Notes under the pieces: model-generated
Told to the model about the DNA's origin: nothing
Databases searched by the model: none
Seen by the model: the letters and a program-made list of their open reading frames with translations, nothing else
Made by a program: the position numbers and the translations under genes
Shown: positions 41,614 through 50,734 of the stretch, one piece after another
How the letters are laid out: each line of letters starts with the position of its first letter
How positions within the stretch are numbered: position 1 is the stretch's first letter
Assembly (NCBI RefSeq): GCF_038433465.1
Contig: NZ_JAESVF010000003.1
Span: 1-64,000 of the forward strand
Length of the DNA stretch: 64,000 nucleotides
DNA from: Galbibacter sp038433465
GTDB lineage: Bacteria > Bacteroidota > Bacteroidia > Flavobacteriales > Flavobacteriaceae
Reading direction: 5' to 3'

Positions 41614-41640
41614 AAAAAGCCTCAATAATTGAGGCTTTTA
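41614..41640. terminator. Bidirectional terminator between barstar and hsp20
   Basis: AAAAGCCTCAA-TA-ATTGAGGCTTTT-type hairpin with A and T tracts on the two sides, between convergent genes. Confidence 0.85.
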
Positions 41641-41666
41641 AAAATACTTAAACTAACTAACTCCTA

Positions 41667-42098
41667 TTACGAAAGTTCGATCAATCTTTTTGGTTTTGGT
41701 AAAGCTTCTTCTTTTTTAGGTAAATTCAATACTAAAATTCCAGCTTCATAAGTTCCATCAATATTATCTGTATTTACTGATTCTGGTAGTGTAAACATTC
41801 TTTTAAACGAAGCTAAACCAAATTCTTTTTTACTGTATTTAGCTGAATCGTTATGCTCTTCACTTTCGTTTTTTACTTCCGCAGAAACCGTTAATACATT
41901 TTTATCTACTTCAACTTTAAAGTCTTCTTTTTTAAATCCTGGTACTGCAAACTCTAAGTTGAATCCTGCATCACTTTCTTTAATGTTTACAGCAGGTACA
42001 AACGATTTTGCATTCATAGTACCTCCAAACCAATCTGGATTAAACACTTCATCAAAAAATGTTGGAAATACTGGGTTACTTCTTTTTACTAGGCTCAT
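41667..42098 (-). CDS. Small heat-shock protein Hsp20
   Basis: A 143-residue sHsp: a short N-terminal arm (SLVKRSNPVFPTFFDEVF), an alpha-crystallin domain (about 38-130; VNIKESDAGFNLEFAVPGFKKEDFKVEVDKNVLTVSAE, then FKRMFTLPE) and a C-terminal basic tail. It binds unfolding proteins without ATP. Upstream on the minus strand are TTGGAAC-TAAA-TTTGTT (sigma-54 like) and TGACA/TGTC repeats similar to those before grpE. Confidence 0.93.
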   Translation of the reverse strand: MSLVKRSNPVFPTFFDEVFNPDWFGGTMNAKSFVPAVNIKESDAGFNLEFAVPGFKKEDFKVEVDKNVLTVSAEVKNESEEHNDSAKYSKKEFGLASFKRMFTLPESVNTDNIDGTYEAGILVLNLPKKEEALPKPKRLIELS

Positions 42099-42150
42099 AA
42101 CTTTATATTTTTAATTAAACTTTAATTTTAATAATTGTTACAAGCCTTAA

Positions 42151-42167
42151 AACAAATTTAGTTCCAA
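42151..42167 (-). promoter_or_regulatory. Sigma-54-like element upstream of hsp20
   Basis: Minus-strand TTGGAAC-TAAA-TTTGTT keeps the GG and TTG blocks with the spacing of -24/-12 promoters, though the -12 dinucleotide is GT rather than GC. Transcription would start about 43 nt before the ATG. Further upstream is TGACA-AAA-TGTC (42211-42222). Confidence 0.35.
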
Positions 42168-42226
42168 TTCAATTTTAATGACTTTTTGACGTCTTTACGC
42201 TGATGATTAATGACAAAATGTCGCTT

Positions 42227-42631
42227 TTAATTATAATGTGTCTTGAAAATATCTATTAACACTTCTGGCGGAATAACTTTGTTTGGATAATTATTCATCA
42301 CTTTTAACACTTGATTGGTCGCAAAAGGACTCAAGCCCATGCGCAAACCAAACTCTTTTAAGCGCTGTATTTCCTCTGGATGATTTTCTTGATCGATATT
42401 CATCAACAACACCAAGCGATGAAATTGTAAGATACGTTGCGACTCTGGGACTGGTGGCACATACGGAGTAGAAGTATTGTTAAACAAGGTTTCCAATTCG
42501 GTTTCAGAAACACCTAAATGCGTGGCAATCGTTTTAATAAAAGCGTACTCCTGCTCGTGTACCACTTTATCTGCATTTACCAAAGCAATCATTTCGGCAA
42601 GCAGACTCAACTTTTGATTTTTTTCATTCAT
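42227..42631 (-). CDS. TerB-like (tellurite-resistance/co-chaperone) domain protein
   Basis: A 134-residue all-alpha protein with the TerB/DjlA-like pattern: LLAEMIALVNADKVVHEQEYAFIKTIATHLGVSETELETLF, then LMNIDQENHPEEIQRLKEFGLRMGL. Acidic residues follow the helices, as in metal-binding TerB. Function in Flavobacteria is unknown. It precedes hsp20 on the same strand but is separated by 128 bp with promoter-like motifs. Confidence 0.75.
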   Translation of the reverse strand: MNEKNQKLSLLAEMIALVNADKVVHEQEYAFIKTIATHLGVSETELETLFNNTSTPYVPPVPESQRILQFHRLVLLMNIDQENHPEEIQRLKEFGLRMGLSPFATNQVLKVMNNYPNKVIPPEVLIDIFKTHYN

Positions 42632-42800
42632 TTTTTTTGGGGCTAATCGTTATTGTAACTCTAAAATAGAAAATTATTTTCTGAACCCTTAATTTTATCA
42701 TAAATCTTCCGTAGAAAATAAATTAAATCAAACTAATTAACTCAAAAAAGTGTATCTTGCACTAAATTCACTATTACCCTATTGGTTAAATAGATTAATT

Positions 42801-43487
42801 ATGATTGAGACTGAAAAAAGAATATATACTGAAGAAGAAATTCAGCAGTTAAACAAAAAATACAAATCCTTATCAATTCAAGAACGAATTGCTGCATTAT
42901 ACGACGATTTTGATGAAGCAGAAGTAATGCTTACCAGTTCTTTTGCAGCTACATCGGCCTTTTTATTACATCTTTTTTCTGAAGTAAAAAATGAGCAAAA
43001 AGTATATTTTATCGATACAGGATTTCACTTTCCTGAAACACTTGCGTACAAGGAAAAGTTGACCAAATTATACAACTTAAACGTAAGCTCGATAAGCGCA
43101 CTTCAAGAAGAATATGAGTTTACAGTAAAAGACGAAACCTATAAAAAAAATCCTGAGTTTTGTTGTAGTATTAACAAGGTAAAGCCATTAGATTTGATTA
43201 AAAAGAAATTTAATGTTTGGGTTTCTGGGTTGATGGAATGGCAAAGCGACCACCGCGCTACACTCGATATTTTTGAGATGAGAGGCGAAATTTTAAAGTT
43301 TTATCCGTTACTTGATATCACAAAAGAAGAAAGAGACGAATACATTCAAAAACATCAACTACCGTTTCATCCATTAGTCTCACAAGGCTACAACTCTATC
43401 GGTTGTAAACATTGTACAATTCCTGGAGAAGACCGAAGCGGAAGGTGGAACAACAGCCCGAAAACGGAATGCGGATTGCATTTGTAA
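42801..43487 (+). CDS. cysH: APS/PAPS reductase (iron-sulfur type)
   Basis: A 228-residue PAPS-reductase-family enzyme: PP-loop variant (MLTSSFAATSAFLL), CCSINKVKPL with the Cys-Cys pair, IGCKHCTIPGEDRSGRW with the CxxC, and the C-terminal ECGLH with catalytic Cys. The CC...CxxC pattern marks the 4Fe-4S type, which reduces APS (or both APS and PAPS) to sulfite in sulfate assimilation. The frame is open to a GTG at 42750, but the ATG at 42801 matches the family start. No other sulfate genes adjoin. Confidence 0.92.
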   Translation: MIETEKRIYTEEEIQQLNKKYKSLSIQERIAALYDDFDEAEVMLTSSFAATSAFLLHLFSEVKNEQKVYFIDTGFHFPETLAYKEKLTKLYNLNVSSISALQEEYEFTVKDETYKKNPEFCCSINKVKPLDLIKKKFNVWVSGLMEWQSDHRATLDIFEMRGEILKFYPLLDITKEERDEYIQKHQLPFHPLVSQGYNSIGCKHCTIPGEDRSGRWNNSPKTECGLHL

Positions 43488-43518
43488 TTAGATTTGATTT
43501 AATAATTTAACATGAAGT

Positions 43519-43896
43519 ATGGACTTAGAAAGAAATAAAGCCAATGCCATTGCTTTTTACAAAACAGCGTATGAGGGAAACCCAAAAAAGGCAGTAGAAC
43601 TTTACGTAGGGAATGAATACATTCAACACAATCCGCTTGTCGCTGACGGACCAAATGCTTTTATAGCATATTTTGATAGAATGCAAAAGGAGTATCCTAA
43701 AAAGTCTATAGAATTTGTAAGATGTATAGCTGAAGGTGATTTGGTTGCTTTACACACGCATCAAATTTGGCCAAATAATGACCAATATGTAACAATGGAT
43801 TTCTTCCGGTTTGACGAAAATGGTAAAATCTGCGAGCATTGGGATTCCATTCAACAAGTCCCTAAAAAGTCAGCAAATCCAAATACAATGTATTAG
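43519..43896 (+). CDS. SnoaL-like (NTF2-fold) protein
   Basis: A 125-residue protein with the SnoaL-like fold: ERNKANAIAFYKTAYEGNPKKAVELYV, NEYIQHNPLVADGPNAFIAYFDRM, ALHTHQIWPNNDQYVTMDFFRFDENGKICEHWDSIQ. Such proteins act as small-molecule cyclases or isomerases or have no known function. Full length. It is 31 bp after cysH, so co-transcription is possible. Confidence 0.85.
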   Translation: MDLERNKANAIAFYKTAYEGNPKKAVELYVGNEYIQHNPLVADGPNAFIAYFDRMQKEYPKKSIEFVRCIAEGDLVALHTHQIWPNNDQYVTMDFFRFDENGKICEHWDSIQQVPKKSANPNTMY

Positions 43897-43947
43897 ACCA
43901 ATGCTCTAGGCCAACATTTAATGAAGTAAAGTTGAAGATATATTAAT

Positions 43948-45285
43948 TTAATTTTCAACCAACGCAGTTTGCTCAACAAAATCAAACCTTACCATTCCAT
44001 CTTCATCAATTTTGGTAAGTGTTACTTCTTGTAATGTATTCACCAAAGCAGGATTCCAAGGCGCTTTTACTTTCACATAATTCTCTGTAAATCCGTAAAT
44101 ATACCCTTCTTTGTTCTCTCCTTCAAACAACACAGTACGTTGCGTATTTAACTGACTTTCGTAAAATGCTCTTCGTTTTTTTGCTGAAAGTCCTCTCAAC
44201 ATTTTACTGCGCTTTGCACGTACTTTATTTGGAACTACGCCATCCATTTCGGTTGCCAGCGTATTATCTCTTTCAGAATACGTAAACACGTGTAAATATG
44301 AAATATCCAATTCATTTAAAAAATTATAAGTCTCCAAAAAGTGCTCTTCTGTTTCTCCAGGAAAACCAACAATAACATCCACTCCAATACAAGCATGAGG
44401 CATTGTTTCTTTTATTTGACTTACGCGATCGACATACAATTCGCGTTGATATCTTCTACGCATCAATCCTAAAATATGGTTGCTTCCACTTTGTAAAGGC
44501 ACATGAAAATGCGGAACAAAAGTACGACTTTGAGCAACAAAGTTGATGGTTTCATTTTTTAGTAAATTCGGTTCAATAGAAGAAATTCGGAGTCTTTCAA
44601 TTCCTTCTACTTCATCTAAAGCAGTTACAAGTTCGTAAAAAGTATGTTCGTGTTTTTTATTTCCAAACTCCCCTTTTCCGTAATCCCCAATATTAACTCC
44701 TGTAAGTACAATTTCTTTAATGCCTTGCTCAGAAATCTCTTTGGCATTCTTTAAAACATTTTCCAAAGTGTCGCTACGAGAAATCCCACGAGCCAACGGA
44801 ATTGTACAGTAGGTACATTTGTAATCGCAACCGTCTTGCACTTTTAAAAATGCACGCGTACGATCGCCAATAGAATAACTTCCTACATAAAAATCGGCTT
44901 CTTCAATTTCGCAACTATGCACTTCACCGAAATCATTTTTAGAAAGATCATTTAGATAATCTGTAATTTTAAACTTTTCGGTAGCACCCAACACCAAATC
45001 CACACCATTTACATCGGCAAGTTCTTCTGGTTTTAACTGCGCATAACATCCAACAGCCACCACAAACGCATCGGTATTTACTTTTTGCGTTTGCTTTACA
45101 ATCGATTTAAAACGTTTATCTGCATTTTCGGTAACCGAACACGTATTGATAACGTAGATATCTGCTTTTTCAGAAAACTCTACTCTATCAAAACCTTCTT
45201 CGGTAAAACTACGAGCTATGGTTGAAGTTTCAGAAAAATTCAACTTACAACCCAGTGTATAAAATGCAACTTTCTTTCTTTCCAT
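43948..45285 (-). CDS. mtaB: tRNA t6A37 methylthiotransferase MtaB
   Basis: A 445-residue radical SAM enzyme: N-terminal methylthio domain (YTLGCKLNFSETSTIARSF), the radical SAM Cys triad CDYKCTYC, and a C-terminal TRAM domain. It adds methylthio to t6A37 in tRNA reading ANN codons. The frame is open to a GTG at 45309, but the ATG at 45285 (MERKKVAFYT) is the natural start. A -7 box is 108 bp upstream. The name rests on the GCKLNF and TRAM layout that separate it from MiaB and RimO. Confidence 0.9.
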   Translation of the reverse strand: MERKKVAFYTLGCKLNFSETSTIARSFTEEGFDRVEFSEKADIYVINTCSVTENADKRFKSIVKQTQKVNTDAFVVAVGCYAQLKPEELADVNGVDLVLGATEKFKITDYLNDLSKNDFGEVHSCEIEEADFYVGSYSIGDRTRAFLKVQDGCDYKCTYCTIPLARGISRSDTLENVLKNAKEISEQGIKEIVLTGVNIGDYGKGEFGNKKHEHTFYELVTALDEVEGIERLRISSIEPNLLKNETINFVAQSRTFVPHFHVPLQSGSNHILGLMRRRYQRELYVDRVSQIKETMPHACIGVDVIVGFPGETEEHFLETYNFLNELDISYLHVFTYSERDNTLATEMDGVVPNKVRAKRSKMLRGLSAKKRRAFYESQLNTQRTVLFEGENKEGYIYGFTENYVKVKAPWNPALVNTLQEVTLTKIDEDGMVRFDFVEQTALVEN

Positions 45286-45393
45286 GAATCCTTTTTTAAC
45301 GCCTTTCACTATTTATCAAAATTCAATTCTGAAAAATATCACTAATAAATAAAGTGTGATTTTATCAACTTTTGTGCATGATAAATAAGCCTG

Positions 45394-45401
45394 CAAATAT
45401 A
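45394..45401 (-). promoter_or_regulatory. -7 box of mtaB
   Basis: Minus-strand TATATTTG fits TAnnTTTG; it implies a leader of about 100 nt. Confidence 0.35.
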
Positions 45402-45501
45402 CCAACTTATTTGGAGGTATTAAAGAAATTGAATGACTGTTAGTTATTTTTAAGTAAAAAAATTTTCATTTAAACACCTAACAATTAAGTATTTGTAAAG
45501 A

Positions 45502-46677
45502 TTACTCTTTTCTCCACCTTTTTGTAATCTCGAAAACATGACTCAAAATAGCTTCTTCTTCAGCATTAAATTCACAATTACGACGCTCCATCATGGCTTT
45601 TGCAGTAACAAATGCTTTTTTGGGCTGATATGTAGTAAATCCGCCAGTTCCTCCCCACTGAAAACTAGAAATAAAATTGCGCTGGTAACCACTTCCAAAA
45701 ATATTGGCGCTCACTCCTACCACTGTTCCAGTATTAAACATGGTATTAATTCCACATTTGCTATGATCGCCCATCATGAGTCCGCAAAACTGCAATCCAG
45801 TTTTAGCAAAGTTTTCGGTTTCATAATTCCACAAACGTACCGGCGAATAATCGTTCTTTAAGTTTGAACTATTTGTATCGGCGCCAATATTACACCATTC
45901 TCCTAAAACAGAATTCCCAAGAAAACCTTCATGTCCTTTATTAGAATTTGCAAAAAGCACCGAATTGTTAACTTCTCCGCCTATTTTACAACCAGGACCA
46001 ATAGTAGTTGGGCCGTATATTTTAGCTCCCATTTTCACAATAGCATTTTCACCTAACGAAAATCCGCCACGAATAATACTACCTTCCATCACCAAGGAGT
46101 TCTTTCCTAAATAAATAGGTCCGTTAGTAGCATTTAACGTACAAAACTCAACAGTAACACCTTCTTCTAAAAAGATGTTTTCAGGAGCAATTACATTATT
46201 TGTTGTAGGAATAGATTGACTGTTTCTTCCTGCAGTTAACAAATTAAAATCGGCTTCGAGCGCTTCTCCGTTTTTTGAAAAAATATCCCAAGTGTTTTGA
46301 AGTTGAATGCAATCGCCTTCGTACTCAATCGCTTCGTATGTAGATAAATCAACATCTTCTTGACCTTCCGTAGTATAGAAAGCAACCACTTCTTCCCCAG
46401 AAAAAATAGCTTGTTCTTTCTCTAAATTCTTCACAAGCTCTACCAAATCTTCATTTGGCAAAAAGGAAGCATTGATTAATACGTTTTCTTCCATTTCCAC
46501 CATCGGATATTTTTCAGCTAAATAATCTTCAGTAATTGTGGTTGTGGTATATCCTAAAAATTTCTCCCATTTCTCTCGAACAGTTAAAATTCCAATTCGG
46601 ATATCTGCAACTGGGCGTGTATATGTAAAAGGCAACAAGGCGTTGCGCGAAGGACCATCAAAAAGAATATAATTCAT
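45502..46677 (-). CDS. GlmU-like sugar nucleotidyltransferase family protein
   Basis: A 391-residue protein: an N-terminal degenerate nucleotidyltransferase part (MNYILFDGPSRNALLPFTYTRPVADIRIGILT) that lacks the canonical GxGTRLxPxT loop, then a left-handed beta-helix (hexapeptide repeats such as GENAIVKMGAKIYGPTTIGPGCKIGGEV) in the C-terminal half. Flavobacterial copies are annotated as GlmU-like, but substrate and activity are unknown. It does not replace GlmU. Monocistronic. Confidence 0.8.
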   Translation of the reverse strand: MNYILFDGPSRNALLPFTYTRPVADIRIGILTVREKWEKFLGYTTTTITEDYLAEKYPMVEMEENVLINASFLPNEDLVELVKNLEKEQAIFSGEEVVAFYTTEGQEDVDLSTYEAIEYEGDCIQLQNTWDIFSKNGEALEADFNLLTAGRNSQSIPTTNNVIAPENIFLEEGVTVEFCTLNATNGPIYLGKNSLVMEGSIIRGGFSLGENAIVKMGAKIYGPTTIGPGCKIGGEVNNSVLFANSNKGHEGFLGNSVLGEWCNIGADTNSSNLKNDYSPVRLWNYETENFAKTGLQFCGLMMGDHSKCGINTMFNTGTVVGVSANIFGSGYQRNFISSFQWGGTGGFTTYQPKKAFVTAKAMMERRNCEFNAEEEAILSHVFEITKRWRKE

Positions 46678-46793
46678 ATATATATAATATTAATCGTTAT
46701 GTGGTGCTTTTGAAGTTGGTTGATTGGTTAGGACATTTATAATGCCCAAACTTGACGTAAAGATAATTGAATACAGAAGATATTTAAAACTAA

Positions 46794-46820
46794 AAACGCG
46801 AAATGATTAATTTCGCGTTT
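46794..46820. terminator. Hairpin between rpmE2 and the GlmU-like gene
   Basis: Perfect 11-bp stem AAACGCGAAAT-GATTA-ATTTCGCGTTT, with A/T ends. The first of two adjacent hairpins; a second terminator or a processing signal. Confidence 0.6.
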
Positions 46821-46836
46821 AAGTATATGCAACAAA

Positions 46837-46862
46837 AAAACCTCTGAAATCTCAGAGGTTTT
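46837..46862 (-). terminator. Terminator of rpmE2
   Basis: AAAACCTCTGA-AATC-TCAGAGGTTTT hairpin; on the minus strand TTTTTTTGTTG follows. Located just after the rpmE2 stop. Confidence 0.8.
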
Positions 46863-46883
46863 GTGTATCTATAAGCTAAATTC

Positions 46884-47135
46884 TTATTTTTTGAATTTTG
46901 CGTATTTGTTTTTGAATTTGTCGATACGACCAGCAGTATCAATAAGTTTAGATTTCCCAGTGTAGTATGGGTGCGATGTTCTAGAAATCTCCAATTTAAT
47001 TACAGGATATTCAACACCGTCAACTTCTATCGTCTCTTTTGTTTCTGCTGTAGATTTAGTAATAAAAACATCTTCGTTAGACATGTCTTTAAATGCTACT
47101 AATCTATAATTTTCTGGATGTATATCTTTTCTCAT
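46884..47135 (-). CDS. rpmE2: 50S ribosomal protein L31, type B (zinc-independent)
   Basis: An 83-residue ribosomal protein: MRKDIHPENYRLVAFKDMSN, SRTSHPYYTGKSKLIDTAGRIDKFKNKYAK. It lacks all Cys, so it is the zinc-less C-minus type. Single gene; -7 box TATATTTG on the minus strand at 47255-47262 and two terminator hairpins downstream. Confidence 0.97.
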   Translation of the reverse strand: MRKDIHPENYRLVAFKDMSNEDVFITKSTAETKETIEVDGVEYPVIKLEISRTSHPYYTGKSKLIDTAGRIDKFKNKYAKFKK

Positions 47136-47254
47136 CGCTATATATTTTAAACTTCAGAATTTTTTCGAGGTGCAAATTTATGTATTTATTTTAGAAATAC
47201 AATACTTTTTCCTCGAAATTTACAGGAAAAATTTTTTATTTGCTTTTGATGTAA

Positions 47255-47262
47255 CAAATATA
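47255..47262 (-). promoter_or_regulatory. -7 box of rpmE2
   Basis: Minus-strand TATATTTG fits TAnnTTTG, about 120 bp before the start codon. Confidence 0.4.
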
Positions 47263-47306
47263 CGAGAATATCTACTAACTTTATATAAACTATTCAACTA
47301 TAAAAA

Positions 47307-47828
47307 ATGGAAAACACACAACCAACAACTGGAAAATTTGCATTGAGGTACGGACTTTTATTAGGAGGAGTAAGCATAGCTTTTGGTCTAATGCTGTATT
47401 TTATGGACATGCATTATCAGCAAACCATGAGTATTTTTGTAGTTAGCATTGTAATTATGCTAGCTGTAATCTTACTTGCACTTTATCAATTCAAAAAAGA
47501 AAATGGTGGTTATATGACTTTTGGAGAAGCATTAAAAATTGGTATTGGTCTTTGCCTAATTGGAGGAATTATCAGCATGTTGTTCCAATTATTACTCTCC
47601 AATGTAATTGACCCTGATATGCTAGATAAACAATTAAATTTAGCAAGAGCAAAAATGGTAGAATATGGAATGACTCCAGAGCAGATTGAAAGCCAAATTG
47701 AGGTCTCTAAAAAATTCTCAGGGCCACTTATCCAAGCTGCATTTGGTTTAATTGGTAGTATATTCTTCGGCTTCGTTCTTACTTTAATTCCTGCTTTAGT
47801 AATGAAACAAACTAAAAGTGAATACTAA
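47307..47828 (+). CDS. DUF4199 membrane protein
   Basis: A 173-residue protein with four membrane segments (about 13-32, 41-60, 77-98 and 140-162) and the GGYMTFGEALKIGIGLCLIGGIISMLF segment typical of DUF4199, a Bacteroidota-restricted family of unknown function. It sits 34 bp upstream of the glycosyltransferase gene, an arrangement common in this group, so a role in the same envelope pathway is possible. Confidence 0.88.
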   Translation: MENTQPTTGKFALRYGLLLGGVSIAFGLMLYFMDMHYQQTMSIFVVSIVIMLAVILLALYQFKKENGGYMTFGEALKIGIGLCLIGGIISMLFQLLLSNVIDPDMLDKQLNLARAKMVEYGMTPEQIESQIEVSKKFSGPLIQAAFGLIGSIFFGFVLTLIPALVMKQTKSEY

Positions 47829-47862
47829 TTCCTATCTTTGATTTTATTTTGAAATACTATTC

Positions 47863-48849
47863 ATGGATATATCAGTAGTAATACCACTACTTAACGAACA
47901 AGAGTCTTTAAAAGAATTACACGATTGGATTGTAAAAGTAATGCAGTCCAATCGTTTTTCGTATGAACTCATTTTTATTGACGATGGTAGCACCGACGAT
48001 TCTTGGGAAACCATACAAGCGCTTGCTGCTGAAAACAACACTGTAAAAGGAATTAGATTTTTAAAAAACTTCGGAAAATCGCAAGCACTACACGCTGGGT
48101 TTAATTTGGCGCAAGGCGATGTTGTTATTACCATGGATGCCGATTTACAAGACAATCCAGAAGAAATTCCTGAGCTCTACAAGCTTATAAAAGACGAGCA
48201 CTTAGACTTGGTTTCTGGATGGAAAAAAGTGCGCTACGACTCGGTTATTTCTAAAAATATTCCTTCCAAGCTTTTTAATTGGGCTGCCAGAAAAACCTCT
48301 GGTGTGCAATTACACGATTTTAACTGCGGACTAAAAGCATATCGAAAAGCAGTTGTAAAATCGATTGACGTTCATGGCGAAATGCACCGCTACATCCCTG
48401 TACTTGCAAAAAATGCAGGCTTTACAAAAATTAACGAAAAAGTAGTAAAACATCAAGCTAGAAAATACGGAACCACCAAATTTGGAATGGAGCGTTTTAT
48501 AAACGGCTTCCTCGACCTTATCACCATTTGGTTTATCTCTAAATTTGGTAAACAACCCATGCATTTATTTGGTGCTTTGGGAGTTCTAATGTTCATTATT
48601 GGGTTTTGTTTTGCCATCTATTTAGGTATTGACAAGCTGTTTTTTACTCCCTACGGCCGACTCATAACACAGCGACCTCAATTTTACATTTCGCTTACAG
48701 CCATGGTAATCGGAACACAGCTTTTTATAGCTGGCTTTTTAGGCGAACTTATTTTGAGAAGTAAAAAACAAGACAAGAGATATAAAATTCAACAAACTAT
48801 TAATTTAGATACTTTTAAGACCGATGCATCGCATAATTTAGTATCTTAA
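47863..48849 (+). CDS. Family 2 glycosyltransferase, DPM1/GtrB-like
   Basis: A 328-residue protein: GT-A domain with SVVIPLLNEQESLKEL at the start and MDADLQDNPEEIPEL (DxD) at about 92, then RHKARKYGTTKFG-like QARKYGTTKFGMERF, and two C-terminal membrane segments (about 235-258 and 272-298). This is the polyprenyl-phosphate glucosyl/mannosyl transferase type, moving a sugar from a nucleotide to a lipid carrier on the inner membrane. It follows the DUF4199 gene and precedes a phosphosugar mutase, a compact envelope-glycan set. Confidence 0.88.
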   Translation: MDISVVIPLLNEQESLKELHDWIVKVMQSNRFSYELIFIDDGSTDDSWETIQALAAENNTVKGIRFLKNFGKSQALHAGFNLAQGDVVITMDADLQDNPEEIPELYKLIKDEHLDLVSGWKKVRYDSVISKNIPSKLFNWAARKTSGVQLHDFNCGLKAYRKAVVKSIDVHGEMHRYIPVLAKNAGFTKINEKVVKHQARKYGTTKFGMERFINGFLDLITIWFISKFGKQPMHLFGALGVLMFIIGFCFAIYLGIDKLFFTPYGRLITQRPQFYISLTAMVIGTQLFIAGFLGELILRSKKQDKRYKIQQTINLDTFKTDASHNLVS

Positions 48850-48875
48850 AATTCTATTGAAAATTAATCAGCAAA

Positions 48876-50594
48876 ATGATATCAGAAGAAATTTTACATA
48901 AAGCAAAAACTTGGCTCACCGATGTTTTTGATGCCCAAACGAAAAAAGAAATCCAAACCCTTATCGATACAAATCCAGAGGAGCTGAACGAAAGTTTTTA
49001 CAAAAATCTAGAGTTCGGAACTGGCGGAATGCGTGGTATTATGGGCGTTGGAACAAATCGCATCAATAAATATACCCTCGGAAAAAACACACAAGGACTT
49101 AGTAATTACCTAAAAAAGTCATTTCCTTCGGAAGACTTAAAAGTTGTAATTGCCTACGATTGTCGTAACAACAGCAAAGAACTAGCCAAAGTAGTTGCCG
49201 ATGTTTTTGCCGCAAACGGTATTAAAGTTTTCTTGTTTTCTGATTTAAGAACAACGCCAGAACTTTCGTTTTCTGTAAGGCATTTAAATTGCCAATGTGG
49301 TATTGTACTTACCGCTTCGCACAATCCGCCAGAATACAACGGATACAAAGTGTATTGGAAAGACGGAGGACAAATTGTACCACCGCAAGACAACGAAATT
49401 ATCAGCGAAATTGAAAGTCTGTCGTTTGACGCTATAAATTTTAATGCTGATGAAAATAACATTGAATATATCGATACCGAAGTAGATGAAGCTTTTATCA
49501 ATGCTTCTGTTGAAAACGGAAGTTTTAACGCACTCGGAAAAAACGATTTTTCAATAGTTTTCACTTCACTTCACGGAACTTCAATTACTGCTATTCCTGA
49601 AGTTTTAAAACGAGCTGGATACAAAAATGTACATATTGTTGAAGAACAAAAAGTTCCAAATGGAGATTTTCCAACGGTAAAATCGCCTAATCCTGAAGAG
49701 CCTGCTGCACTAGAACTGGCGCTAAAAAAAGCTGACGAAACCAATGCTGATATGGTTATTGGTACTGACCCAGATAGCGACCGACTAGGAATTGCTGTAA
49801 GAGACAACGATGGTAAAATGGTGCTCCTTAACGGAAACCAAACCATGGTGTTAATGACGCGCTTTTTACTAGACAAATGGAAAAATTCCGACAGAATAAA
49901 TGGTAACCAATTTATTGCTTCCACTATTGTTTCCACTCCAATGATGAAAGCCCTTGCAAAAGGATATCATGTGGAATACAAAGAAGCGCTAACTGGTTTT
50001 AAATGGATTGCCAAAATGGTAAAAGACTACCCAATGCAAGAGTTTATTGGTGGTGGTGAAGAAAGTTTTGGTTTTATGGTTGGCGATTTTGTAAGAGATA
50101 AAGACGCCGTAACCGCTTCCCTACTCGCCTGCGAAATTGCTGCAGACGCAAAAGCTAAAGGGAGTTCGTTTTACAAAGAACTTTTAAAATGCTACGAAGA
50201 GTTTGGATTGTATCGAGAAAAATTAATTTCGCTCACTAAAAAGGGAATTTCTGGTGCCGACGAAATCAAACAAATGATGATTGATTTAAGAGAAAATCCA
50301 ATCAAAACCATAGATAGCTCAAAAGTTCACTATGTTGAAGATTACCAAAGTGGAACTCGTTTAAACTTATTTACTGGCGATAAAGAGTCTATCGACATTC
50401 CTTCTTCAAACGTATTAATTTATTACACCGAAGACGGTACTAAAATCGCAGCACGACCAAGTGGAACAGAGCCAAAAATAAAATTCTACTTCAGTGTAAA
50501 AGGCATTTTAGATAAAGTAGCCGACTACGATAATGAAGTTGAAAAACTAGACAAAAAAATAGAGCGTATTGTTACAGAGTTAAACCTGAGCTAA
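48876..50594 (+). CDS. Phosphosugar mutase (phosphoglucomutase/phosphomannomutase family)
   Basis: A 572-residue alpha-D-phosphohexomutase: TASHNPPEYNGYKVYW with phospho-Ser148, the metal loop GTDPDSDRLG, GGGEESFGFMVGDFVRDKD for substrate choice, and the phosphate-binding ARPSGTEPKIKFY near the C-terminus. It interconverts hexose 1- and 6-phosphates and may feed the adjacent glycosyltransferase. Length matches PgcA-like enzymes (about 575). Confidence 0.92.
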   Translation: MISEEILHKAKTWLTDVFDAQTKKEIQTLIDTNPEELNESFYKNLEFGTGGMRGIMGVGTNRINKYTLGKNTQGLSNYLKKSFPSEDLKVVIAYDCRNNSKELAKVVADVFAANGIKVFLFSDLRTTPELSFSVRHLNCQCGIVLTASHNPPEYNGYKVYWKDGGQIVPPQDNEIISEIESLSFDAINFNADENNIEYIDTEVDEAFINASVENGSFNALGKNDFSIVFTSLHGTSITAIPEVLKRAGYKNVHIVEEQKVPNGDFPTVKSPNPEEPAALELALKKADETNADMVIGTDPDSDRLGIAVRDNDGKMVLLNGNQTMVLMTRFLLDKWKNSDRINGNQFIASTIVSTPMMKALAKGYHVEYKEALTGFKWIAKMVKDYPMQEFIGGGEESFGFMVGDFVRDKDAVTASLLACEIAADAKAKGSSFYKELLKCYEEFGLYREKLISLTKKGISGADEIKQMMIDLRENPIKTIDSSKVHYVEDYQSGTRLNLFTGDKESIDIPSSNVLIYYTEDGTKIAARPSGTEPKIKFYFSVKGILDKVADYDNEVEKLDKKIERIVTELNLS

Positions 50595-50619
50595 TACAAT
50601 CTTTCAAAAAATAATCCCG

Positions 50620-50649
50620 TTAGCCTGCCTTTTAATTTAGGCAGGCTAA
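50620..50649 (+). terminator. Hairpin after the phosphosugar mutase gene
   Basis: Perfect 10-bp stem TTAGCCTGCC with GGCAGGCTAA and a loop of 10 AT bases, followed by TTTCATAATT. Likely terminator, though the T-tract is short. Confidence 0.6.
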
Positions 50650-50734
50650 TTTCATAATTAAGCGTACCTTTGCATCCTATATTATTGATATATAAAGATT
50701 GAAATACCTTATATATTTCTCATAAAAATATTAA

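Noticed and set aside
42227..42631. TerB-like protein as part of a tellurite-resistance (ter) island
   Set aside because: No other ter genes are near; the neighbours are hsp20 and cysH, so only the domain name is kept.
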